DNA of 64,000 nt from Sporosarcina pasteurii (GTDB lineage: Bacteria; Bacillota; Bacilli; Bacillales_A; Planococcaceae). Where the stretch lies: NCBI RefSeq assembly GCF_041295575.1, contig NZ_CP160452.1:1984001-2048000 (forward strand). The letters run 5' to 3'. This document shows positions 1-7,458 of the stretch, in pieces (position 1 is the stretch's first letter; each line of letters starts with the position of its first letter). The translations under genes and the position numbers were made by a program. The notes below the pieces were generated by a model. It did not search any database, had not been told where the DNA came from, and saw nothing but the letters and a program-made list of their open reading frames with translations.

Positions 1-1
1 A

Positions 2-337
2 GACTTGGGCAATCAACCACATAAACTGATTGAAGAATATTATTCTATCTATCCTGCTGAATTAATTAATGTTCCGACAGAATTAAAATCTATTTTATTT
101 GAACGCAATATAACAAAGCGAGGCTTATCCTTGCTGGACAACGCCGCAGAAGAAGGTCACATCAAACGAGAAGATGTAGAAGAAATTAATGAAATGACAA
201 TTCTGATTTGGCAAGGGATGTTATCAAATATGTTAAACAACCGAACAGAATACGACAGTCAAGTTGCCGCAAGTAGGACAATGCATTATATTGAAAAAAC
301 CGTTCACAGTGCACTTAAAAATAAGCTCCCCAGCTAA
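2..337 (+). CDS. Partial C-terminus, probable TetR-type regulator
   Basis: The reading frame is open to the left edge, so this is the 3' end of a gene starting outside the window. A TTG at 5 could serve as a start but has no visible ribosome site. The visible ~110 residues are all-helical with no membrane segment. The pattern of a 'LIWQGML' helix followed by a final amphipathic helix rich in Arg/Lys resembles the ligand-binding/dimerisation half of TetR/AcrR repressors; the DNA-binding half would lie outside. A strong hairpin terminator follows at 352-391. The TetR reading is inference from helix pattern only; if right, it could regulate the acyltransferase gene next door. Confidence 0.45.
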   Translation, partial: DLGNQPHKLIEEYYSIYPAELINVPTELKSILFERNITKRGLSLLDNAAEEGHIKREDVEEINEMTILIWQGMLSNMLNNRTEYDSQVAASRTMHYIEKTVHSALKNKLPS

Positions 338-351
338 AAATTTCCAATAAA

Positions 352-391
352 AAAAGTAGAGATAGAATCTTCACATTCTCCCTCTACTTTT
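352..391. terminator. Bidirectional hairpin terminator
   Basis: A perfect 10-bp stem (aaaagtagag / ctctactttt) is flanked by A-rich and T-rich runs. It ends the upstream plus-strand gene and may also stop minus-strand transcription. Confidence 0.8.
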
Positions 392-562
392 CCATTCTTT
401 ATGCTATCGGATTTACCTCATTTTTCTAAAGAAGCCCCCACATAAACTGCTTTCCCTTTAATCTTGGCTTCCTCTTTGCGATACACTGGGGGAATCGTCC
501 CCCATATGAACACTGTCACCTCTATATTCCTCAAGTAGTAATCTATTTTGTTCAATGAATAA

Positions 563-628
563 AAAACACCTCTTGAATGTAAAACGAGGTCAAATCGTTC
601 TCCCCCATTTCCCATCAAAAGGTGTTTT
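563..628 (-). terminator. Possible long-loop terminator of the acyltransferase gene
   Basis: On the minus strand AAAACACCT (628-620) can pair with AGGTGTTTT (571-563), followed by more T residues. The ~48-base interior is long for a terminator, so this is tentative. Confidence 0.35.
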
Positions 629-645
629 ACTTTGTTATTTAACGC

Positions 646-2406
646 TTACTTCCCTGCAATTTGTTTTAATTCCTTTAATGCATCTATGATATGTTGTTTT
701 AACTTTGCGGCTTGTTCTTTCTCAGCGGTACGACAAGAAATATTAATCGAGATAGAATGATCCAGTAAAATATAAGCAATTCCAAATCCGCCTTGCACGA
801 CAGGTCCAAAAATTCGAGATTTTACATTGTCGTAAGCCATCCCACTTGTAGAAAGGAAATCTTCACGTAAAGTTTTATATCCTTCATCTTTAAAAATTGC
901 AGGCAGTTCTTTCACTCCGAGGTTTTCCCCGTATTGTAAATAAACTTGTTCCAAACCAAACATATGCCTTTCAACACCAAAACCCGTTCGACAATCATGA
1001 ATTCTATTTGAATGGGCATCACTTGCAGTCCTCATTAACGCATACAATTCGTTATCATGATGATCCTTGTTTTCTAATGCTTGTACTAACGCCCACTTCT
1101 CCATGCTAGTCGCCCTCGCACATTCCGTCCTGCCTTCTTTAAAATGGCGAATAGATACGGGTTCGTAAACACTCTTTAACGTACCGAATGTACGGTACTG
1201 GGCAATTTGCAATGCCATATGGAAGAAAGCATCCGGACTTAGACGCATTCTCTTTATCTTATCTGCGCCAAATTCTTCAAATGTCGCAGTTTTTACATGA
1301 TACTCATTTTTCCGTTGCTTACTTTTCTCTGCTAGTTTTCGTAACGATTGCTCGATTTCTTCGGATACTTCCCAATCCAACTTTGTACTTGTTGGTTTTT
1401 CATCCGTATAAATGATTTCCTCTGTTTCCTCAGCAAACCCTTCATTTACATAACTAATCACGGCAAATATTGTTGTGCCATCAACTGCGGTATGTTCGAT
1501 GCTATAACCAATTCGCCCTTTTTTCGTTATGACGAGTTGAATAGTTTTATCGTAATATTTACTTTGACTATTTAACATTAAATTTTCAATTGCTTCTTGA
1601 GAATTATCGCTATCTTCATCTATCGAAATTACGATAAGGGAATCCGCAATCGCTTGAAGATTATCGGCATTTACTTTAGATATCTTCAAATCATTATAGA
1701 TTTGTGCAGCTTCATCTCTTTCAGCTGTTGTAAAAAGACCGACATTCATTCCTTCTTGCTGTTCTGTTTGAAAGATGTTTTCAATCGCTTCAGTTATCAT
1801 TTTACTTTGGTAAATTTCGCCATTTTCATTCGTCACGTTAACTTGGTACATATGATTTTTGTAGATAATGATGACGAAATTATTTCTTTTATCAAAACTA
1901 GCAACCCTGAACTGGTCTCGGTTTACTTTTGGAATTCGAACAGAGCGAAAGAATTTTTTATATTGCCCCATATCTAATGGAACACCTTTGATCGTAACTG
2001 GTTTTACTTCACCATCAATAATCTTATGGTAATATTCCGCAACCGAGAAACTCACTTTCCCTGCAAGTTCTGCAGTAGTAGGCGCTTTTTTTAGTCTCGG
2101 TCGGTCAACTAAAATGTTGAAATGCATACCTGTTGGTAATGAACCACGGTACTTTAAATATTTGTCTTCCCAAAAAGGCGTAAGCCAACTACCTTCTGTA
2201 TTATTTTTTAACTGATAAAGTTTTTCTTGGAGCTTTTCTGCGTCTCCATTTCTCTCAAAAAAATGTTGTAGAGCGTTGGCCGTATTATTAAATTGTTTTT
2301 CATCTACGAGGGGTTTAATCCATTCGAGGAGTTTCGTATGTGTACTCGTTAATGGTGGGATTGGGAATGATGGTAATTTTTGTTGATTATCAAATGTCTT
2401 TTTTAT
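646..2406 (-). CDS. Choline/carnitine O-acyltransferase family protein
   Basis: This enzyme moves acyl groups between CoA and carnitine or choline. The active-site signature His-Thr-x-x-Asp-Gly is at about residue 305 and the family Ser-Thr-Ser motif lies near the C-terminus (FLSTSGM). The first ATG is at 2127, but the same frame stays open for 93 more codons that clearly belong to the family N-terminus (proline-rich KLPSFPIPPL, then FWEDKYLKYRGSLPTG). An in-frame TAG lies just beyond, and there is no ATG, GTG or TTG. The likely start is ATA at 2406 or ATT at 2409, placed 8 or 5 bases after AAAGGAG (2421-2415). That gives ~586 aa, the usual family length. Substrate cannot be told from sequence. 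No signal peptide or membrane segment. The family is best known from eukaryotes and is patchy in bacteria, so acquisition is possible. Confidence 0.85.
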   Translation of the reverse strand: MKKTFDNQQKLPSFPIPPLTSTHTKLLEWIKPLVDEKQFNNTANALQHFFERNGDAEKLQEKLYQLKNNTEGSWLTPFWEDKYLKYRGSLPTGMHFNILVDRPRLKKAPTTAELAGKVSFSVAEYYHKIIDGEVKPVTIKGVPLDMGQYKKFFRSVRIPKVNRDQFRVASFDKRNNFVIIIYKNHMYQVNVTNENGEIYQSKMITEAIENIFQTEQQEGMNVGLFTTAERDEAAQIYNDLKISKVNADNLQAIADSLIVISIDEDSDNSQEAIENLMLNSQSKYYDKTIQLVITKKGRIGYSIEHTAVDGTTIFAVISYVNEGFAEETEEIIYTDEKPTSTKLDWEVSEEIEQSLRKLAEKSKQRKNEYHVKTATFEEFGADKIKRMRLSPDAFFHMALQIAQYRTFGTLKSVYEPVSIRHFKEGRTECARATSMEKWALVQALENKDHHDNELYALMRTASDAHSNRIHDCRTGFGVERHMFGLEQVYLQYGENLGVKELPAIFKDEGYKTLREDFLSTSGMAYDNVKSRIFGPVVQGGFGIAYILLDHSISINISCRTAEKEQAAKLKQHIIDALKELKQIAGK

Positions 2407-2414
2407 AATAATTA

Positions 2415-2421
2415 CTCCTTT
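2415..2421 (-). promoter_or_regulatory. Ribosome binding site that decides a non-ATG start
   Basis: AAAGGAG on the minus strand precedes ATT-ATT-ATA-AAA-AAG. The ATA at 2406 is 8 bases away and the ATT at 2409 is 5 bases away. The 'ATA AAA AAG' context looks like a former ATG AAA AAG that lost its G. Confidence 0.6.
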
Positions 2422-2857
2422 CTATGAACCTAAATATTATTATGATGGTAATTCGAACATTTATTTGCTCTAAATCCAATTATCTTTTACTCGTGATCAT
2501 TTAAAAATATGCAGAAATTGAAGAGAATGCATCGCCTTTTAATTACTTTTTCCTATGTAGGATGCGTATCAATTCAAAAAAACAAACGCATGCTTCACGA
2601 TACGAAGCATTGCGCAGTTGGGTTTCCGAGCTTAATTATGTCCATCTTACTCTCTATTATAATGGATTAACGCCTAATTATCCATTTTTGTCTTCGCAAG
2701 TCCGCTCCATCGCCTTCTATTACGCACGAATATAGACAGATAGACAGTCCTATAATGAACCTACCTGACTGAAAGGGAAAACACTTTCTACTTTTATAAA
2801 AATCAAGTATACTAGTAAAGTCTAAAAAATTTTCGTACACACTTGGAGGTAGAAACA
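2422..2857. other. Intergenic region between divergent genes
   Basis: About 440 bases with no supportable gene. It should hold the promoter of the acyltransferase (minus) and of the Tim44-like gene (plus). A hairpin around 2588-2611 (ATGCTTC / GAAGCAT with extra flanking pairs) has no T-run. TATACT at 2808-2813 is a candidate -10 for the plus-strand gene, but the -35 (tttcta, 2785-2790) is poor. Confidence 0.4.
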
Positions 2858-3298
2858 ATGAAAAAATTATTCGCATCTTTACTCGCGATTACGCTACTGT
2901 TCTCGCCTATTGGAAATTTCGTTTTTAACGACTCCCCAGTTGCTGAAGCAAAGCGTTATAAATCTGGTAAGAAAAACTTTAATATCGATAAGCAAAAACA
3001 GCAACCGAGTCAGTCCAATATTCAAAAGAAAAAAGAAAATGAGAATGTAAACAAAAACAGTACTGCTCAAAACAATAAAAAACCATCCATGGGAAGCGGC
3101 TTAATGAAAGGCTTACTTATGGGTGGTTTAGCAGGTTTATTATTTGGCGGATTATTTGCTAATATGGGCATGTTAGGTTCGGTTCTAGGATTTTTAATAA
3201 ATGCACTTGCGATTGTTGCATTAGTTGTACTTATTAAAAAAGTATTCGACTTATTTAAAAAGAAGAAAAAAGAGGAAGCTAGACGATGGGACAATTAA
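2858..3298 (+). CDS. Secreted/membrane protein resembling the Tim44-like N-terminal region
   Basis: The start is ATG 2858, six bases after GGAGG; an earlier in-frame TTG lies inside the ribosome site region. 146 residues: signal peptide (~1-29, ending near VAEAKR), a Lys/Gln/Asn-rich linker (~35-75), a Gly-rich hydrophobic stretch (GLLMGGLAGLLFGGLF, ~85-100), a second membrane segment (~110-130) and a Lys-rich end. The layout AEAKR - basic linker - Gly-rich hydrophobic pair matches the N-terminal half of bacterial Tim44-like proteins, but the C-terminal Tim44 lipid-binding domain is absent. The stop overlaps the start of the next gene by 13 bases, so the two are probably translated together. 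Function unknown. Confidence 0.65.
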   Translation: MKKLFASLLAITLLFSPIGNFVFNDSPVAEAKRYKSGKKNFNIDKQKQQPSQSNIQKKKENENVNKNSTAQNNKKPSMGSGLMKGLLMGGLAGLLFGGLFANMGMLGSVLGFLINALAIVALVVLIKKVFDLFKKKKKEEARRWDN

Positions 3299-3582
3299 TT
3301 ATTTCCGAACAAGATATTATCAATGCGATTTGTCTTTTCATGTCTCATGAAAAAGATATCGAGCCTGACGAAGTAGAAGTCGAACTCATTTATGATGATG
3401 AAGAGGAAATGGCCTTTACAGCAGAAACGAGTATCCATAACAAAACTGAATTAATTCCAACTGCTAAAATAATTGCCGCTCTTCGTTTATGGATTGATCT
3501 TTACACAGAATCAGAAGGAATCTCGGCAGGGATTAAACTTCATTTTAATGAAAACGACGGAATTTATGCATCCGTATGGTAA
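3286..3582 (+). CDS. DUF2653 (YxcD-like) family protein
   Basis: 98 residues, acidic and soluble, with an alpha/beta pattern (ISEQDIINAICLFM; DEVEVELIYDDEEE). It resembles the DUF2653 family typified by B. subtilis YxcD, whose function is unknown. Its ATG lies inside the end of the preceding membrane-protein gene, and a terminator follows at 3592, so the pair forms a two-gene unit. A cytoplasmic partner of the membrane protein is a reasonable guess only. Confidence 0.65.
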   Translation: MGQLIISEQDIINAICLFMSHEKDIEPDEVEVELIYDDEEEMAFTAETSIHNKTELIPTAKIIAALRLWIDLYTESEGISAGIKLHFNENDGIYASVW

Positions 3583-3591
3583 TCTTTTTAA

Positions 3592-3636
3592 AGGCTTTTC
3601 AATCAGTCTACGCTTAGGCTGTTGAAAGCCTCTTTT
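3592..3636 (+). terminator. Terminator after the DUF2653 gene
   Basis: Imperfect stem with aggcttttcaa pairing to ttgaaagcct, followed by ctttttat. Confidence 0.7.
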
Positions 3637-3715
3637 TATATGATTTTATTATGATAAAAGTTCGAATTCAATTTAATTCTGATGTATAATTCAGACATAA
3701 AGGAGAATTGGACAA

Positions 3716-4498
3716 TTGAAAAAATCATTTTATATATTCTTTACGGCGCTACTGTTATTTTCGCTCACTGCTTGTTCAACTACCGCTGAAAAAACAGGTG
3801 ACTCTGAAGAAAAGGTTGTTCTTACAATTTCCTCAGCAGTAAGCTTATCAGATGCACTCGAAGAAATTAAAACAATATACGAGAGAGATCATTCAGTTCG
3901 ACTTACTTTTAACTTAGGTGGCTCTGGCAGTCTCGCCCAACAAATTCAACAAGGCGCGCCCGTTGATATTTTTATTTCGGCTAATGAAAATTGGATGGAC
4001 ACATTGGTACATAATGACCTCATTGATGAACAATCACTTGTGACGATTACAGGAAATAGATTAGTTCTGATCGCTCAAAAGGGCTCAAAGCTACACTTTC
4101 CATCAGTCGATCAAATCATTCCTGAAAAAGTGAATCAAATCGCAATTGGCAATCCTGAGAGTGTTCCGGCTGGAAAATATACACAGGAGGCTTTGCAAAC
4201 AGCAAACCTATGGAATGACTTAGAAGAAAAACTCATTTTAGGGAAAGACGTGCGTCAAGTAGTGACTTATGTTGAAACTGGGAATGTCGATATCGGCTTT
4301 GTTTATGAAAGTGATGCACTTTCTGCAGAGCAAATCTCCATCTTAGCAACTGTTCCAGAAAATTCACATGACAAAATTACATATCCAGGTGCAATTTTAG
4401 CGTCTTCTAAACATGCACATGAAGCGAAGGATTTCTTAACATTCCTTACTTCAGAACAATCGCAACAAGTGTTTGAAAAATACGGCTTTCGTCATTAA
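3716..4498 (+). CDS. modA: Molybdate ABC transporter, substrate-binding lipoprotein
   Basis: Captures molybdate (or tungstate) outside the membrane and delivers it to ModBC for molybdenum-cofactor synthesis. The start is TTG 3716, after AAGGAG. Residues 1-20 form a lipoprotein signal with lipobox LTAC (Cys ~20). The mature part shows ModA landmarks: AVSLSDAL (~44-51) and NLGGSGSLAQQIQQGAPVDI (~66-85), where the family's oxyanion-binding Ser residues lie, then the FISANE segment. Length (260 aa) is normal. It leads a modA-modB-modC cluster with 14-17 base gaps, closed by a terminator at 5854. TATAAT at 3685-3690 is a candidate -10. No ModE or molybdenum riboswitch was seen. Confidence 0.93.
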   Translation: MKKSFYIFFTALLLFSLTACSTTAEKTGDSEEKVVLTISSAVSLSDALEEIKTIYERDHSVRLTFNLGGSGSLAQQIQQGAPVDIFISANENWMDTLVHNDLIDEQSLVTITGNRLVLIAQKGSKLHFPSVDQIIPEKVNQIAIGNPESVPAGKYTQEALQTANLWNDLEEKLILGKDVRQVVTYVETGNVDIGFVYESDALSAEQISILATVPENSHDKITYPGAILASSKHAHEAKDFLTFLTSEQSQQVFEKYGFRH

Positions 4499-4514
4499 GA
4501 CTAGGTGATTTATT

Positions 4515-5201
4515 GTGAATGAACTAAATCTTTCTCCGTTATGGCTGTCGATTAAGACAGCCTCGTTTGCAACTGTTATTGTTTTTATTTTGGGCGTGAT
4601 ACTCGCCCGTATGATTGCAAGAAATCATTTTCCCGGAAAAAGTATACTAGAGGCAATTATCTTATTGCCTCTTGTCTTACCCCCAACCGTCGTCGGCTTT
4701 GGGTTATTATATCTTTTTGGGAAAAATGGTTTTATTGGTCAGTGGCTCAGTCATTATTTTGACATACAAATTGTTTTCACTTGGTATGCAGTCATTATTG
4801 CAGCTGTTGTTGTTTCTTTTCCGCTTATGTATCAAAGCGCAAGTGCTGCTTTCCAACAATACGATAGAAATATTGAACATGCTGCCTATACGATGGGCGC
4901 CTCGAAGTGGAAAGTATTTTGGACCATTTCATTTCCACTCGCATGGCCCGGTTTGCTGTCAGGATTAGTCTTATCTTTTGCACGTGCACTAGGTGAATTT
5001 GGCGCGACCCTCATGCTTGCGGGCTATATTCCAAACGTGACAGATACCATTCCGTTAGCCATTTACTTTGCCGTTGAATCTGGAAATATGGATATGGCTA
5101 AATTTTGGGTATTCATCATTATCGCATTTGGTTTTAGTGCAATCCTTTGGCTCAATTGGTGGAGCAAACGGCATATGATGCGTTTTCAAGTGAAACAATA
5201 A
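4515..5201 (+). CDS. modB: Molybdate ABC transporter permease
   Basis: Forms the transmembrane channel for molybdate. The start is GTG 4515, after aggtgatt. 228 residues with about five to six membrane helices. The cytoplasmic EAA loop that contacts the ATPase is visible as AAYTMGASKWKVFW followed by 'PLAWPGLLSG', then RALGEFGATLMLAG, a hallmark of molybdate/sulfate permeases. Length is typical of ModB. It is in the middle of modABC, 16 bases downstream of modA, consistent with one mRNA. Confidence 0.93.
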   Translation: MNELNLSPLWLSIKTASFATVIVFILGVILARMIARNHFPGKSILEAIILLPLVLPPTVVGFGLLYLFGKNGFIGQWLSHYFDIQIVFTWYAVIIAAVVVSFPLMYQSASAAFQQYDRNIEHAAYTMGASKWKVFWTISFPLAWPGLLSGLVLSFARALGEFGATLMLAGYIPNVTDTIPLAIYFAVESGNMDMAKFWVFIIIAFGFSAILWLNWWSKRHMMRFQVKQ

Positions 5202-5217
5202 AGATAGGAGAATAGTG

Positions 5218-5853
5218 ATGCTTACCGTAGACATTCAAAAACAACTGTCCCATTTTGAATTAACAACTTCATTTACCGTCGCGAAAGATGAAATTGTTGT
5301 GCTTTTTGGTCCATCAGGTTCTGGTAAAACGACTATATTAAATTGTATTGCAGGCCTTTCAAAACCAACTGCCGGTCAAATTACATTACATAATCGAGTG
5401 TTATTTGATCATAAACGAGTCAATGTACCGATTCAGCAACGTAATATTGGGTATCTCTTTCAAGCTTATGCCCTTTTCCCACATTTAACCGCATGGGAAA
5501 ATATCGCATACGGCATGAAATCACAACCATTCGCTGAACATTTAATGGAGGAACTGGGCATCGTTCATCTGAAAGAACAGTATCCTCATGAAATTTCAGG
5601 CGGCGAAAAGCAACGTGTCGCAATTGCGCGCGCCCTTGCGACAGAACCTGAATTGTTATTATTAGACGAACCCTTTTCCGCTTTAGACGATGAGACAAAA
5701 GAAAAAGGCCATCGTGAACTATTACGGCTACATGAACAGTGGGAAATCCCCATTCTCCTCGTCACACATAGTAAAGCAGAAGCCGAAAAACTTAGTAATC
5801 GCATCTTATATGTAAATGAAGGTCAACTGATAGAACCAACACCTTCCATGTGA
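5218..5853 (+). CDS. modC: Molybdate ABC transporter ATP-binding protein, no TOBE domain
   Basis: Powers molybdate import. ATG 5218 is preferred over the adjacent GTG 5215 because AGGAG sits 7 bases upstream. All ABC ATPase motifs are present: Walker A GPSGSGKTT (~31-39), Q-loop in LFQAYALFP, signature SGGEKQRVAI (~124-133), Walker B LLLLDEP (~146-152) and H-loop VTHSKAE. At 211 aa it ends soon after the ATPase core, so it lacks the C-terminal molybdate-binding (TOBE/MOP) domain found in the ~350-aa ModC of E. coli. The stop is followed at once by a strong terminator, so the short form is probably genuine. Confidence 0.88.
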   Translation: MLTVDIQKQLSHFELTTSFTVAKDEIVVLFGPSGSGKTTILNCIAGLSKPTAGQITLHNRVLFDHKRVNVPIQQRNIGYLFQAYALFPHLTAWENIAYGMKSQPFAEHLMEELGIVHLKEQYPHEISGGEKQRVAIARALATEPELLLLDEPFSALDDETKEKGHRELLRLHEQWEIPILLVTHSKAEAEKLSNRILYVNEGQLIEPTPSM

Positions 5854-5883
5854 AAAAGCTGCTACCAGGATAGCAGCTTTTTA
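5854..5883 (+). terminator. Terminator of modABC
   Basis: Perfect 11-bp stem aaaagctgcta / tagcagctttt with a 6-base loop and a trailing T-run. The A-run on the other side may also stop the converging cupin gene. Confidence 0.9.
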
Positions 5884-5888
5884 GTTTC

Positions 5889-6506
5889 CTATAACGGTTT
5901 ACAAAAGGTATAGGGACTCCATTGATAAATAGGATCCGTGAATGTCGAGTTAATATCGACATGCTCGTGTTGATCACGATGACAATTTTTTGGAGGTCCG
6001 ATAAATACTGATGGCGGTATCGGCTTCGTTACTTTCTTCCATTTTTCTTCATCAACACAATACGTATCCGCTACAATATTGGCTGGCGTTACATTTAAAA
6101 GATCCGAACCTAAAATCACTTCAGGTTTCGGTGCATTGAAAATCCCTAAAAAATGTGTGTCGTCGGCATTTGAAACAATATAATGCCACCACCCTTGTGG
6201 AACATTGACGACTTGACCTGAAGTGATGGGATAACTAAGAAGCTTTTTTGTGCGCGGATTGACGAGTGAGACTGTAACTCGCCCGCTAATACAATAAACC
6301 AATTCCGACGCATTTTGATGGTAATGCGGTTCAACAATCTTGCCTTCACTTAAATAAATATCGAGCACCGATGTGTTGTCTAATGTATTTAATTGATCAA
6401 TACTCAGTTCATTAATGAAGTTTTTATTATCCCTTTTAAAAAGAGTGTTTTGATTAACATCGAATGTATATTCTGCACTTGGTGAACTAACATCAAATTT
6501 TTTCAC
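5889..6506 (-). CDS. Cupin-domain protein
   Basis: 205 residues with a central cupin barrel. Motif 1 is visible as PHYHQNASELVYCISGRVTV (~60-79), with metal-ligand candidates H, H and E. Motif 2 is GQVVNVPQGWWHYIVSN (~98-114), supplying a third His. The layout resembles oxalate-decarboxylase/germin-like single cupins, but the C-terminal ~70 residues (with CHRDQHEHVD) are not recognised and could bind metal. It stands alone, convergent with modC. The enzymatic reaction is unknown. Confidence 0.75.
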   Translation of the reverse strand: MKKFDVSSPSAEYTFDVNQNTLFKRDNKNFINELSIDQLNTLDNTSVLDIYLSEGKIVEPHYHQNASELVYCISGRVTVSLVNPRTKKLLSYPITSGQVVNVPQGWWHYIVSNADDTHFLGIFNAPKPEVILGSDLLNVTPANIVADTYCVDEEKWKKVTKPIPPSVFIGPPKNCHRDQHEHVDINSTFTDPIYQWSPYTFCKPL

Positions 6507-6649
6507 CCTTCAAATCCCCCCTTACCCTTAATCGGAACCCATTCTTAACGTATGTATATCATCGGATTCTGGTCACAAACAGTTTTGTTGGTACTAATGA
6601 ATATAGATTTAACAGGCCATGACGTTTATAGTTATTTTCGAACGAAAAA

Positions 6650-6680
6650 AGCTGTTTGATAATAAATCTATCAAACAGCT
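6650..6680 (-). terminator. Terminator after the CWC gene
   Basis: Perfect 11-bp stem agctgtttgat / atcaaacagct; on the minus strand it is followed by TTTTTTC. Confidence 0.85.
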
Positions 6681-6689
6681 ACTCCTCAT

Positions 6690-6926
6690 TTAATTTTCAT
6701 CATAAAACGTTGACTTAAATCGATTTAAACAACTTTCGCAAATACAAGTCTTTCTTACTGCTTCCGGCGGTAGAAGGTCAAAGAGTTCACTTGGAAAGAA
6801 CGCTTTCGTACACCAACAATCTCCTAATGACTTTCCTTTGCCATTGCAGCAATTATTATGACGATGACAAAGCGGACAGTTTTCTAGTTCCTTCTCTACT
6901 CGATTCAATTCACTCAACACGCACAT
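6690..6926 (-). CDS. Cysteine-rich CWC family protein
   Basis: 78 residues containing paired cysteines (CPLC, NNCC, DCWC, CICESC), matching the small cysteine-rich 'CWC' family that probably binds zinc. Its function is unknown. Its ATG lies 17 bases inside the end of the brnQ remnant upstream, so it was probably co-translated with that gene when it was intact. No signal peptide. A terminator follows at 6680. Confidence 0.75.
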   Translation of the reverse strand: MCVLSELNRVEKELENCPLCHRHNNCCNGKGKSLGDCWCTKAFFPSELFDLLPPEAVRKTCICESCLNRFKSTFYDEN

Positions 6927-7350
6927 TTGTCACTGATTCTTGAATTAAAGCTACACGTTCATTTTTCATCTTACTTATAATAAAACCAATCACTGCGCCT
7001 ACTATTCCAGTAACAATCCACCCTGCCCCATTTTCAAAAAGCGGAATGAAACCAAAAACTGCATCGATTGTATCTGGAAAAATATTCGCTTCTTTCAATG
7101 CATCTAAAATCGCAATCAGCCCTACACCAATGATTGTACTAACATAAACAGATTGATAACCATTGAATAAGTTGTTAAACAATACCAATGCGATTAACGC
7201 GATGGCAATTGGATATAAAAGTAATAAAATAGGGGATGCCATCGTCAAAATGGCGTTTAATCCAAAATTGGTAATGATTAAACTTAACAAAGCAAATACA
7301 ATTAACCAACCCTTGTAGGAAACAGATGGAACAATACGCTCGAAAAGCAA
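6910..7350 (-). pseudogene. brnQ: 5'-truncated branched-chain amino acid carrier BrnQ
   Basis: The ~146 residues match only the C-terminal third of the LIV-II carrier BrnQ (about 440 aa): YKGWLIVFALLSLIITNFGLN, then ASPILLLLYPIAIALIALVL and further helices. An in-frame TGA lies three codons before the first TTG, and beyond it is the terminator of the app operon, so the first two-thirds are missing rather than frameshifted. No ribosome site is obvious. A four- to five-helix fragment is unlikely to transport. It may survive only as leader for the overlapping CWC gene. Confidence 0.75.
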
Positions 7351-7417
7351 TCCAATTCAAGGAAAAGAAGAAGATATCATTAAAATTTTCCAAGCAGCTT
7401 ACTAAAATAAAAATAAT

Positions 7418-7452
7418 AAAGACAGCCTTCTACAAGTTAGAGGGCTGTCTTT
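7418..7452 (-). terminator. Terminator of the app operon
   Basis: 10-bp stem aaagacagcc / ggctgtcttt with a T-rich tail on the minus strand, starting seven bases after the appC stop. Confidence 0.85.
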
Positions 7453-7458
7453 TGAAGT

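Noticed and set aside
489-505. gggggaatcgtccccc hairpin
   Set aside because: Short, isolated, no T-run; no element recognised.
418-618. 66-codon minus-strand open frame downstream of the acyltransferase
   Set aside because: No ribosome site, no recognisable family, and it overlaps the possible terminator; composition looks non-coding.
2588-2611. Hairpin in the acyltransferase/Tim44-like intergenic region
   Set aside because: No T-run and no clear role; single occurrence.
2772-2786. cre-like (CcpA) site
   Set aside because: Two mismatches at central conserved positions; not better than chance in AT-rich DNA.
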